From Rutpela maculata (lineage: Eukaryota > Arthropoda > Insecta > Coleoptera > Cerambycidae), in the NCBI GenBank assembly GCA_936432065.2, contig OW386293.2, positions 97,299,795 to 97,363,794 of the forward strand: a stretch of 64,000 nt of DNA, written 5' to 3'. Shown here piece by piece: positions 21,065 to 30,297 of this stretch. The notes beneath the pieces were generated by a model. That model ran no database searches, was not told the DNA's origin, and saw nothing but the letters and a program-made list of their open reading frames with translations. The position numbers were made by a program, and so were the translations under genes. The first letter of the stretch is position 1, and each line of letters starts with the position of its first letter.

Positions 21065-23112
21065 CACAGTGGGGCAAATAGCTCATTTTTTGGACAAACG
21101 ATAATTCCCAAGCCTGTAATTAATGAAACTTAATTTTTTTTTAACTATTCGTTATAAAATTGCCTTTAATTCTATCGAGCCCGAATTTTGAAATTTCAAA
21201 ATTAAAGATGGCTAATCCAATATCGCGGACATAAATTTTGAAAGTAAATTAAAATTTTATCAAAAGATTGTTTAAAATTATAAAAAATTGTTATTTAGGG
21301 TTTTTTTTTTTGGTTTCTAATCTCATTTCTGATCATCGAATTTTGCGATTCAAAAATCCAAGATAGCGGATCCAACATGGCGGCCATAATATTTTTTTAA
21401 ATGAAATGTACATGCACAAACTGTTAAAAATTGTTACTTAGGACTTTTAAGGATTTCTGATCGAGAATCTGAAATTTAAATTACGTAATATTGTAATCCA
21501 AAATGACAAATCCAATATGGCGGCCATAATATTTTTTAATTGACATGTAAATGCGCAAATTGTTAAGAATTGTTACTTAAGGGTTTTAGAGATTGCTGAT
21601 CATGAATCTGAAGTCCAAATTACGTAATATCGAGATCCAAGATGTCGGATCCAATATGGCGGCCATAATATTTTTTAAATGAGATGTACATGCGCAAATT
21701 GACAAAAATTGTTACTTATGGCTTTTAAGGGTTTCTGACCATAAATATGAAGTCTAAATTATGTAACATCGTAATCCAAGATGACGTATCCAATATGGCG
21801 GCCATAATATTTTTTTAAATGAAATGTACATACGCAAATTATTAAAAATTGTTATTTAGGAGTTTTAGGGGCTGCTGATCATGAATCTGAAGTCTAAATT
21901 ACGTAATATAGAAATCCATGATGGCGGATCCAATATGGTGTCCGTAAGTTAAAATAGAATGATAAATTAAGAATTGAATTATTCAGTGATACAAAATTTG
22001 TGAAATACGCCTATATGCCCGTTTAAGATTTGGCCAACTAGATTTTGTTTACAGCTTATAGTATTAATCTATTTTAAAGGATTTGGTATATGTTATGTTA
22101 GGCTTAGAGCCCCTTTCTACTCAAGTTTTATTTTCTACATTAAGTAATAATAGGTTTATAGCCTACCTGCTCCTTTATGATTTGACTCATGAGGTTACAT
22201 TAGGTTTAAAGATGTCAATATTTTTAATTGGTTATCTCATTTTTTTATAAGATGGCATATTCAAGTCTGCCATCTTAGAATTCGAAATTACGAATGCGTA
22301 GTCAGCAATCGCAAAAACCTGCAAGTAACAATTTTTAACTATTTTCGCATGTACATCATAATTTAAAAAAAAATATGGCAGCCATATTGAATTTAATTTT
22401 CTGGTTTGCAAAATATCGAAATTTTAATATCCGAAACGAGATTAGCAAACTGCGAAATCCCCGAAAAACAAATTTTAACAGTTTCCTTCTTGAATTGTCA
22501 TTCTGTTTTAACTTACGGACACCATATTGGATCCGCCATCTTGGATTTCGATATTACGTAATTTGGACTTCAGATTCATGATCAGCAATCTCTAAAACCC
22601 TTAAGTAATAATTTTTAACAATTTGGGCATTTACATGTCAATTAAAAAATTATGGCTGCCATATTGGTTTCGCTATTTTGGATTACGATATTACGTAATT
22701 TAGATTTCAGATTCTCGATCAGAAACCCTTAAAAGTCCTAAGTAACAATTTTTAACTGTTTGTGCATGTAAATTTCATTTAAAAAAATATTATGGCCGCC
22801 ATATTGGATCCGCTATCTTGGTTTTTTGAATTGCAAAATTGGGGGGATCAGAAATGAGATTAGAAACCAAAAAACCCTCCAAGTAACAATTTCTTATAAT
22901 TTTAAACAATCTTTTGATAAAATTTTAATTTACTTTCAAAATGTATGTCCGCGATATTGGATTAGCCATCTTTAATTTTGAAATTTCAAAATTCAGGCTC
23001 GATAGAATTAAAGGCAATTTTATAAGGAATTATTTAAAAAAAAATAAGTTTCATTAATTCCAGGCTTGGGAATTATCGTTTGTCCAAAAAATGAGCTATT
23101 TGTCCCACTGTG
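21065..23112. mobile_element. Transib/RAG-like non-autonomous element inserted in 28S sequence
   Basis: The element is 2,048 bp. It starts CACAGTGGGGCAAATAG and ends with the inverse CTATTTGTCCCACTGTG. It is flanked by the identical 5-mer CGTCG at 21060-21064 and 23113-23117. In 28S rRNA this 5-mer occurs once, in GACCGTCGTGAGAC, so it is a true target duplication. A 5-bp GC-rich CGNCG target and a TIR starting with the recombination-signal heptamer CACAGTG are the described features of Transib elements and their RAG relatives. Each arm is about 900 bp. The left arm holds about five units with a 140-bp period, each carrying ATCCAATATGGCGGCC; the right arm holds inverse copies. No transposase-like frame is seen. 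The central region is about 21960-22370. Confidence 0.8.
21345..21950. repeat. 140-bp tandem repeats inside the left arm
   Basis: The word GATCCAATATGGCGGCCAT or a variant occurs at about 21370, 21508, 21648, 21790 and 21927, each followed by AATATTTTTTAAATG and, further on, ATTGTTACTTA and GATCATGAATCTGAAG. Inverse copies lie at about 22385, 22510, 22655, 22798 and 22950. Repeated sites inside TIR arms often bind transposase or host factors; here that is only an inference. Confidence 0.85.
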
Positions 23113-23590
23113 CGTCGTGAGACAGATTAGTTTTACCTTACGCTCGTCGTTGCGATAGTAATCATGCTCAGTACGAGAGGAACCGCTGGTTGGGAACATT
23201 TGGTTCACGCACTCGCTCGAGCGGGCGATGCTGCGAAGCTACCATCCGTGGGATTAGGTCTGAATGCCTGTAAGGTCGTATCCTTTCTAGTCGAAGGTGG
23301 CAACAATATATCTTTGAGTTCCGAGAGTCGAAAGGCTCAAAGCAATGTGACTTTACTAGCCGGTCGCAGTTCGCCGCGTACGTCGCACTAGCCTTATTCG
23401 CCGTCGAGATCGTCGGCGGTGGGATCGATCCTTGCCGTGTCCGACCTGATCACACCTGTGTTGACGGCCGCACAAACGTCTGGATGTTGGAACTCGGAAT
23501 TGTCTGTACCTGACAGGATGTAGTGCTCGTAGAGCAGTTTCCACGCTGCGATATGTGGAGACTCAGCTCTGAGCTTGGGGATTCGTCTTG
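23113..23590 (+). pseudogene. 28S rRNA 3' end, right of the insertion
   Basis: After the duplicated CGTCG, the sequence continues TGAGACAGATTAGTTTTACC and includes the sarcin-ricin loop CTCAGTACGAGAGGAACCG (23166-23184). GCGAAGCTACCATCCGTGGG and CTGAATGCCTGTAAGGTCGT follow, and then a GC-rich section containing GTCGAGATCGTCGGCGG. The last recognisable part, GCTGCGATATGTGGAGACTC followed by AGCTCTGAGCTTGGGGATTC, resembles the terminal helix of insect 28S, so the 3' end is probably near 23590. Frames through it are meaningless. Several mismatches to universally conserved bases support a pseudogene copy. Confidence 0.85.
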
Positions 23591-25276
23591 TCGTGTGCTC
23601 GTTACTATTATCGTAATCATAGTCATCGTCATCGATTTGTTGCTACAATTCAATAATGAAGAAAAAATAAGAACAAAATTGAAATATATGTGTGGGCGGA
23701 CTGTGTTATGCCAACAAAAAATCCGCTCTTATACACCTCACTCTCCCATTGAAGAATACTCTTAAAAAATCACACACTTTTATAATGGCTTGGTTTAAAT
23801 TAAAATCATGGTGCCTTCCCCGCACGTTTATGCAAAATGGGTATCCAAAATAATGAAAATGCACATAACCTCATATTCTTTTCATATAAATATCATTTTA
23901 GTCGAACACAACATTTTGTATTTGGGTAATATGACATAATAACTTTAAATTAAATTTACCAATACACATAGTAAGCCTACTAAGCCTAAGTGGAAAAGTA
24001 TTTTTCGAGATAATTATACAGTTTTTTTGAACAGATAATATCAAGACACAATATAGTAGACCTTCTGTGACTAAGAAATCTTTTTCTGAAGTCAAATATC
24101 TTTCCCACACATATAAAGGGAAGGCACATAATCTTAAAAACATAATGTGCATGAGTATGTTATGGTCGTATTTAACAATTTCTTGCAAAATATTTTTCTC
24201 GAGAAGCTTTCAATCTTGTAATCATAAATATATATTTTTTTCATATATTAAAATAATCTGTCATAATAATAACTTTATCTATTATCGCATTATTTGTCAA
24301 TTTCATTTTACCTAAAATATTATATATTAGCTTTTTAATATGTTCGTGGCCAAAACACTGAGCTTGTAAGGCCATAAATAGAGAAAAGAAAAGTTTTCAA
24401 TCTGAGAGACCAAGAGACATTAACAATATCCGAATAGTGAATTTATATTTTTACGCTCTAGTGCTTTTTTGATACAGGCGAAACTTTTCTGGCAATTTAG
24501 CCGACTTAGCAAAGAAAATTGCTTTGTTCCCAAAAGACCAACTTTCATTGATGAGATCTTCGAATAGTTCTCATCACTACTGACTAACAATTTTTTCAAG
24601 AGGTTCAATTGCAGATTTTTTTGACCATTTTACCTCTCCCTCTATATTTGGCACCTTTTATTTATTCATTTTTTTTCTGCTCGGTGATTACCCTGTTCGT
24701 CACGCCTCGTTTCTTAATTAATCGCTTTTTTTAAGAGTATTAACTAAAAAAATAATTTAAACCTGATACAGGATGATCATCTTGTACCAAATTTTATTTT
24801 TGATCTGTTAGGTAGTTTTGAAAAAACAACGCCAACAAACAGACGGACAGACAGACAAACAAACTAACAGGCAGACTGACGGAACTGGGAGACCTTGGTT
24901 TTCATAATCTACATAGTCTGCAATTGTTATGAAATATCAAAATTTGCCGAAAGAAAATTTTAAAATGTTTAAGGTTTTAAGTGGTTTTATATCCTATTAA
25001 CACATATCAAAATTGAAAATAATATCTAAAGTATTTTCTGAGATTTAGAAAATAACTATTAAAAAAAATTCAACACCCTGTAGCAAAAAACTTAAGCTGT
25101 TGCGTGCATATGTTCACATAAACTTTTCCTCATAAAAGGAATAACACTCTGAAATATTAGCATGTCATTAAGGAACACCCTGTATAAAGTACGGGCCGAT
25201 TAAAAATAGAAACTAGGACTTTCCACTCTTAAGTTATCGTGTTTAAAAAAACGTGACGGATAGACGGACATTAAAG
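23591..25276. other. Unassigned interval with a CAGA microsatellite repeat
   Basis: No gene is supported. A further repeat-like patch at about 24770-24900 has the sequence GGATGATCATCTTGTACC followed by GACGGACAGACAGACAAAC. It resembles the Helentron-like families in having a CAGA tract but shares no end with them. Two isolated CACCCTGTA words (25073 and 25143) look like ends of decayed TA-target MITEs. Confidence 0.4.
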
Positions 25277-25424
25277 GACATTACACACGATCCAGCGGCA
25301 GGGACCCGACATTGTCGGTACGCTTTGAAGATAATTGGAATTGCAGCGGACCAGTTCACTTTTACGAATGAGTTCAAAGCATGTCGACATGGCTGGCTCC
25401 CTGCCACTGGATCGTGTGTAGACC
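25277..25424. mobile_element. Short TIR element (MITE), copy 1 of a pair
   Basis: The left terminus ACACACGATCCAGCGGCAGG and the right terminus, the inverse of GGTCTACACACGATCCAG, enclose about 100 bp. The interior includes CCGACATTGTCGGTACGC, ATAATTGGAATTGCAGCGG and CAGTTCACTTTTACGAATG. A second copy is at 33244-33374. The first few bases of the left end are degraded (GGACATT for GGTCT). Both strands carry a 60-codon frame only because the element is nearly palindromic at its ends. Confidence 0.85.
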
Positions 25425-25734
25425 CCTTTACAATTTGTACCGATCAAATACAATAATACCCTTCGTTTTCATATTTACCAAGGGTATAATAACTGTATCT
25501 TATAACAAAACTTAAATAAGTCAGAATCACAGTGCTTTTAAAAAAAGCAATAAAAAGAAAACTGCCTCACCGATCGTCTGCACATTAATTTCTAATTATA
25601 CTCGTTTCATTGCCCCATTCATCTAAAAAACTTCCAATTACAACGTCAAATCGAGCAAAAATTTCCGTCTGGCCTCTCTGCAACTACCAAATAATCCTTT
25701 TCAAGGACACCACAAGGGCTGAACACGTCTACCC

Positions 25735-25850
25735 CTGGCAGGGTGAGCTGGGGTAGGTCGGGAAACGGCCAAGGTCGAGGACGCAGACGACGCAACCCCA
25801 CCCCCCGCACTCTCACTAGCCGTCGCGACGTTTACTGTCGTCTACGCGAT
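25735..25850. other. GC- and CpG-rich island-like patch
   Basis: In otherwise AT-rich DNA, this 115 bp is strongly GC-rich with runs such as GGTCGAGGACGCAGACGACG and CTAGCCGTCGCGACGTTTAC. It could be a first exon/promoter, a conserved regulatory element or a foreign fragment. No convincing frame or tRNA fold is visible. Confidence 0.35.
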
Positions 25851-26238
25851 TTCAACAAAAAGTGTAAATATGGATATTTTCGCGGAGAGACAGGGTTTTA
25901 CTAATTATTGGCCAAAGTGAATTCTTAATTAGAAGGGATGTTAAATGAATTGACGCCACTGGAGGTATCCACGAGGATAATTATGCAAGATATGTTGAAG
26001 CAGCTCTAATTGCGGTCGTCAAACATGTTTTTTGTTAGACTGCATTAATGGGATATGCAAAAATTCTATTAATATACGACGCTACGTAGAAGCACCTCAA
26101 CAGTTCTTTTCAGCAATTATGACTGTTTCGATCACAATTATTTTTTAGTAAGTATACAGAGAGTCTCAAAAAGATATCAACCCGGATACTTGACGTTAAA
26201 ATAATCATTACACAAAAAGAGAGCAATAACGCATAATT

Positions 26239-26643
26239 ACTTCCACGTCCAGTTGAAGTATAGTAACGCCAAAAAAAATTGAAAATTTTTATTGTTCAAA
26301 TGGGCTTAGAATTTCATGAAACGTCGAGATTTTAAGTTTGAGCAAATCTGTCTGTCTGTAACTTTGTTTGTGCGCACAATTACTCTGGAACCGTCTAAGA
26401 TATTGACTTGATATTTGGTACACATATGTATTTTAATGAGATCTGGAACTAGATAGATTATATTTTGATCTTATTCCGTTGAATGGTTGAGGGATAAATT
26501 GAGGTAAATAGGAGTAAATAGTAAATCAAACAAGTAAGAGTCCATAAAATGACCACTCCCTAATAAAAGGGGTTAAAAAATAAAATTGTGATTTAGTGTG
26601 TGTACAAGAACCGAAGGCCTCAAAAATTTTTTTACTTCATCCA
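26239..26643 (+). mobile_element. Helentron-like short element, family 1, copy D (3'-truncated)
   Basis: The start is ACTTCCACGTCCAGTTGAAG TATAGTAACGCC, followed by the ATTTCATGAAACGTCGAG block, a (TCTG)n tract at about 26345 and the GTGTGTACAAGAACCGAAGG block. It stops at ACTTCATCCA, without the final GGATGTGGAAGT box. The middle section with the (GGGGTGG)-rich run is partly deleted. Confidence 0.75.
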
Positions 26644-26855
26644 GTGAACGGAAATATATCGTTCGGAGTACAGTAATCTTTTTGTTATTCATTTCAGTAA
26701 TTATAAACTTTTGCAGCATTAATATATGAAATATTATAACAGCGGAATTAAAAAGGAAATTATTTTATATTTAAATTATATTATAGTAATGAAACATAAT
26801 GTATTCATTGCAGGAAGTGATGATAGAAATGTTAGAGATAAATATTCACTGTGGT

Positions 26856-27068
26856 TCAAATAATAGTTCCTGATTTCCCTTCAGAGCGATCGTCGGACTC
26901 CCGATGTTTCTCATTATAATCACTTCCAAACTCATACTGATAATCCTTACCAACAGCAGCCTCATCATCAGAATTGTCAGAATCATCATCCTGAGTTTCA
27001 TCATTGTTAGAAATATGGGCCGCATCTTCATCAGAATCACATTTTTCTTGTTTGCTTTCATTTTGTTG
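26856..27068 (-). CDS. Possible terminal exon encoding an acidic segment, uncertain
   Basis: A minus-strand frame of 71 codons ends in TGA at 26856-26858 and encodes a strongly acidic sequence, including CDSDEDAAHISNNDETQDDD and SDNSDDEAAVGKDYQYEFG. Such composition is common in coding sequence and uncommon in random AT-rich DNA. There is no ATG at its start, but an AG precedes CAACAAAATG, so it could be a last exon reached by splicing. The upstream side is occupied by the TIR element at 27082. Acidic N-termini of this kind occur in piggyBac-type transposases and in many nuclear proteins; I cannot assign it. Confidence 0.3.
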   Translation of the reverse strand, partial: QQNESKQEKCDSDEDAAHISNNDETQDDDSDNSDDEAAVGKDYQYEFGSDYNEKHRESDDRSEGKSGTII

Positions 27069-27081
27069 CTATGTCAACATA

Positions 27082-27829
27082 CAGGGTGCGCCACATAACA
27101 CTCCCCAGGCTTGTAACTTTCTTTTAAGCGACGACCATGTTGGACACATCAAATTGTAGATATTTTAAAGGCATTTAAACATGTGTACAGAGTGATTTAA
27201 AGCAAAACTTTTTGAAAAAATTGTTAAGAAAGAAAACTTAATTCCCTTGAATATTTTTTTACCTCATCCTGTACATGAACTGCGTTAATGTTTTCTTATA
27301 AAGGTTTTAATTAGCTTCAATTTATGTTATTACGTCATATTCGAAATTCTTTTTGGTTTTAGAGAAAGAAATTAAAAACACTCCTTCCGATTCCAAACTG
27401 ATTTTTTTTTTAAATAACTGAAAAAATAATAATTATATGCTTTATTTGTAAAAGACATATCATAAACAATACTCAACGTAACAAAACAGCAACAAGAAAC
27501 AAAAGAAATAAGTATTTTTAAAAACAAACTTTGTTAACATGTACTAAATAATAGAAAATTTTTAGTTTTAATTCTTTTTTTTTTTAATAACATAAATTGA
27601 AGCTAATTAAAACCTTTATATATTATAACACATTTCATATACAAGGTGAGGTAAAAGAATATTCAAAGAAATTAAGTTTCCTTTCTTAATAAATAAAAAA
27701 AAAAGTTTTTTAAATCACGTATGCACGTTTAAAGGTTTTAAAAATGTCTATAAATTGATGTGCCCAACATGGTCATCGCTTCAAAAATAAAAAAGTTACA
27801 AGTCTGGGGAGTTTAAGTGGCGCACCCTG
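27082..27829. mobile_element. 748-bp TIR element with TA target (Tc1/mariner-type MITE)
   Basis: The ends are CAGGGTGCGCCACATAAC and the inverse GGTGCGCCACTTAAACTCC, flanked by TA at 27080-27081 and 27830-27831. The inverted arms extend about 270 bp. They include TTGTAACTTTCTTTTAAGCG, GACCATGTTGGACACATCAA and TTTTAATTAGCTTCAATTTA against their complements on the right. The centre is A/T-rich without an ORF. The CAGGGTG start and TA duplication are typical of insect Tc1/mariner-derived MITEs. Confidence 0.85.
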
Positions 27830-28102
27830 TATATTAATAAAAACTAGAGGAAAAATTATACTCTTCGCAGATTTGTTGAACTTTTTATATGATTATATTA
27901 CAGAATACTGTAATATAAATTAAATATAAAAGAATTTCCTTTTTAATTTCTGTTATAAAAATTATACAAGACCATAAAATATTTTTGCGAGGTGCGCCGG
28001 ACCAGACCCAGTGTAGCATATGTTTTTGGGGTCGCTGAAACCGAATCTGAAACTTATTTTGCCCCATTACGTTAGGATTTTTTTTTAACGACTGTTTACC
28101 AA

Positions 28103-28270
28103 ATTCAATTCAATTCAAAAAAGATTTATTTTTAATTGAGGTTACAAATTATGCGCCTCACCGGATTCCGGTCCGAAGCCAGCCGCACAACCACGACGCA
28201 CAGCGTCATGGTGAATGTGCGGCTGGGCGAAGTGGGTCCGGTTTAGCTGAAACGATAAGTGAGGTTAAAT
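28103..28270 (-). mobile_element. Possible LINE or SINE 3' end
   Basis: On the minus strand the sequence ends ATAAATCTTTTTTGAATTG with a TTGAA repeat tail at 28103-28120, resembling the 3' end of a non-LTR element. The adjoining 130 bp is GC-rich (for example GTGCGGCTGGGCGAAGTGGG on the plus strand) and contains no recognised coding motif or clear tRNA boxes. Confidence 0.35.
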
Positions 28271-28633
28271 ATTAGAACTCCTGTCCTGACGCAGCAGGAC
28301 TTAAAACTAAATTTGGACAATTATAGCGAAAGGAAACACATTTAAAAACTTAAATTAATATTGACGGTTTTTCGTTGCGGCGCACTTTACGAAGCACTGC
28401 ACTGCACTAATTGCGTTTTCATTACTGATACGGGGAAAACTCAACGAAAAAACCCGTTCGGACTAGTAACGTCCTTCATCCGGTGGTCAGATTGCCTCCG
28501 GAAACGTAGGATGGAAGGAAAGTTGTGATTTAAAAAGTTTGGATTTTGAAGAGGTTATTGGTCGAGAGACTGTTTACCCGAATTAATTTGAATCCCTTGC
28601 ATAAATGTACATGAGGGTGACATGACGGTGCCG

Positions 28634-28896
28634 TGCTTAATAAAATTACTACATCCCGGAACCAATTAAAAAAATGTTTTGATGGGGTTTTAGAAACAAC
28701 TTTATAGAATGGTACCAGACTATTGAAAAGTCAACATAATCTTATTTTTCGATGTTCGCACAAGTAAAAATTTTTTTTTATTTAGTTTTCAATAGCCCAG
28801 TACCATTCTATAAAGTTGTCTCTAGAAGCCTATCAAAAATGTATCGATTCAGGGATGTAGGAGAAATTGTCGAATTACGTTCACGGCACCGCGCAC
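28634..28896. mobile_element. About 263-bp hairpin element
   Basis: GGTGCCGTG at the left and CACGGCACC at the right bound two inverted arms of about 110 bp. Paired blocks include ACAACTTTATAGAATGGTAC with GTACCATTCTATAAAGTTGT, and ACATCCC with GGGATGT. It ends about 10 bp before the next TIR element begins. Confidence 0.75.
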
Positions 28897-28905
28897 TATA
28901 ATGGG

Positions 28906-30297
28906 CCAGGAAACGAAGACATTAAATCGGAAATAAATAGTGCTCAACGGATTATTATTTTAAGTTGTAGGAGTAACATACCAAAAGTCCCCAGCCGTGG
29001 ACCTCATGCGTTAGGCGGAAGGGAGGTGGAAAGGGTCGGTTTGTAGGTTTTTCGTTATTATCTCGAAAACTAAGCATCCTAACGAAAAGGTCACCCTATA
29101 CAAAATGAAAGCAAATTAAATTGTCTACATTTTTTCACACCGCTAAAAGAATGGAGCCATTTGAGAAGAACGTACTGTTGCTCCATTCGTTCAGCGGTTG
29201 TGATACTACCTCCGCTATTTACAACAAGAGCAAGGGAGATGTGGTGAAAGTATTTTTTAAGGCCGAGAAGCAGGTCACAGACATCTACATCTGTGATCTC
29301 TCAGCAATACAGGACATGGTAGCTGATGCAGGAGAGCAGCTTTTTTGGCATTGTACCAGGCCCCACAAGGAGCAGACCTGAATCGGGTACGACACCAGGC
29401 CTTTGTTAAAGCCTCGACAAAGCCAAAGCCTGATTTTACGTCACTTCCATCCATCAGAGGGGCTGCTCGCCAACACTCCCTTAGAGTTCATTTGCAGGTT
29501 TGTATCATAATATGCTTGTTTACATTAACGTTTTGTATTGTGCTTAGACGAGATTGTGTCACGTTTTTTTAAACTACAAAGGACGAATTATTGTTTGCAG
29601 ATTCAGCAATGGCTATATAGAGATCAGCAGCAAGAGCCAACTGCTTGGGGATGGATGAGGGGGTCGGATAGCTTCCTTACCCCCGTCACAAACACGGACC
29701 CAGTTGCGCCAGAATCCGTCCTAAATAACATATTTTGCGGGTGCACAAATGGTTGCGGGGGCCGTTTCGGGTGCCGCAAAGCAGGCACACCCTGCTCGTT
29801 TGTGTGCAGCAGTTGCCTCGCTTCGTGTACCAACGGCCCTCCAATCGTCAGCATCAACGGCGACGACGATGATGATGATCTTGACGATGTACTCGACCAA
29901 TTACTTAATATGGCCTTGTAAATACTCGTAATATTATAAAATTTTCTACTTGTTAAGCATTACCTCCCACAATACACAGTTTTTCCAGCTATTCGCATTT
30001 TCAAACTCACGTACACCCTTAACTACTGCCCGTTGTTAAAGAATGAATAGGATCTTTTTTGTAGACAATTTGATTTACTTTCATTTTGTATAGAATGATC
30101 TTTTCGCTAGGATGCTTAGTTTTCGAGATAAGAACGAGAAACCTACAAACCGACTCTTTCCACCCTCCTTCTGCCTAACGCATGAGGCCCACGGCTGGGG
30201 ACTTTTGGTATGTTACTCCTAAGGGTCAATCCTACAACTTAAAACAATAATCCACTGAGCACTATTTATTTCCGAATTGGGGGTCTTCGTTTCCTGT
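28906..30297. mobile_element. TIR element carrying an ORF fragment
   Basis: Inverted arms of about 220-235 bp bound this unit. The left arm (28908-29125) runs from AGGAAACGAAGACATTAAAT through AGTCCCCAGCCGTGGACCTC to AATTAAATTGTCTAC. The right arm (30061-30295) is its inverse, from GTAGACAATTTGATTTAC to GTCTTCGTTTCCT. Target duplications are not obvious. The interior is almost entirely the spliced-type coding fragment at 29151-29921, which starts about 25 bp inside the left arm. Either this is a deleted DNA transposon that encodes that protein, or a MITE-like element has captured part of the gene. Confidence 0.8.
29151..29921 (+). pseudogene. C-terminal part of a HAFSGCDT-family protein, with intron
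   Basis: The frame begins MEPFEKNVLLLHSFSGCDTT and continues through KGDVVKVFFKAEKQ and DMVADAGEQLF. One base is missing from the T-run at about 29341-29346, after which it continues ALYQAPQGADLNRVRH to RGAARQHSLRVHLQ. A spliceosomal-type intron follows: donor CAG|GTTTGT at 29498/29499 and acceptor TTGTTTGCAG at 29600, joining in frame to IQQWLYRDQQQEPTAWGW. The tail is cysteine-rich (FCGCTNGCGGRFGCRKAG, then CSFVCSSCLASC) and ends in an acidic D-run and stop at 29921. The upstream nuclease-like half found in the 47-kb relative is absent. The first in-frame ATG is at 29151; the upstream TTG is inside the TIR. Function is unknown. Confidence 0.75.

Noticed and set aside
21065..21071. CACAGTG as evidence for an antigen-receptor recombination signal.
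   Set aside because: This is an insect-like repeat context with full TIRs and a target duplication. The heptamer is better read as a transposon terminus.
21065..23112. The 28S insertion as an R1 or R2 LINE.
   Set aside because: It has inverted termini and a 5-bp duplication, no RT frame and no 3' tail; the site also differs from the R1/R2 sites as I know them.
21065..23112. Assignment of the CAGTGGGG terminus to hAT.
   Set aside because: If the element started at CAG, the 8-bp flanks would not match; starting at CAC gives a perfect 5-bp duplication confirmed by the 28S sequence.
23164..23765. Several overlapping frames on both strands.
   Set aside because: They lie in 28S rRNA-derived sequence, which is GC-rich and open by composition.
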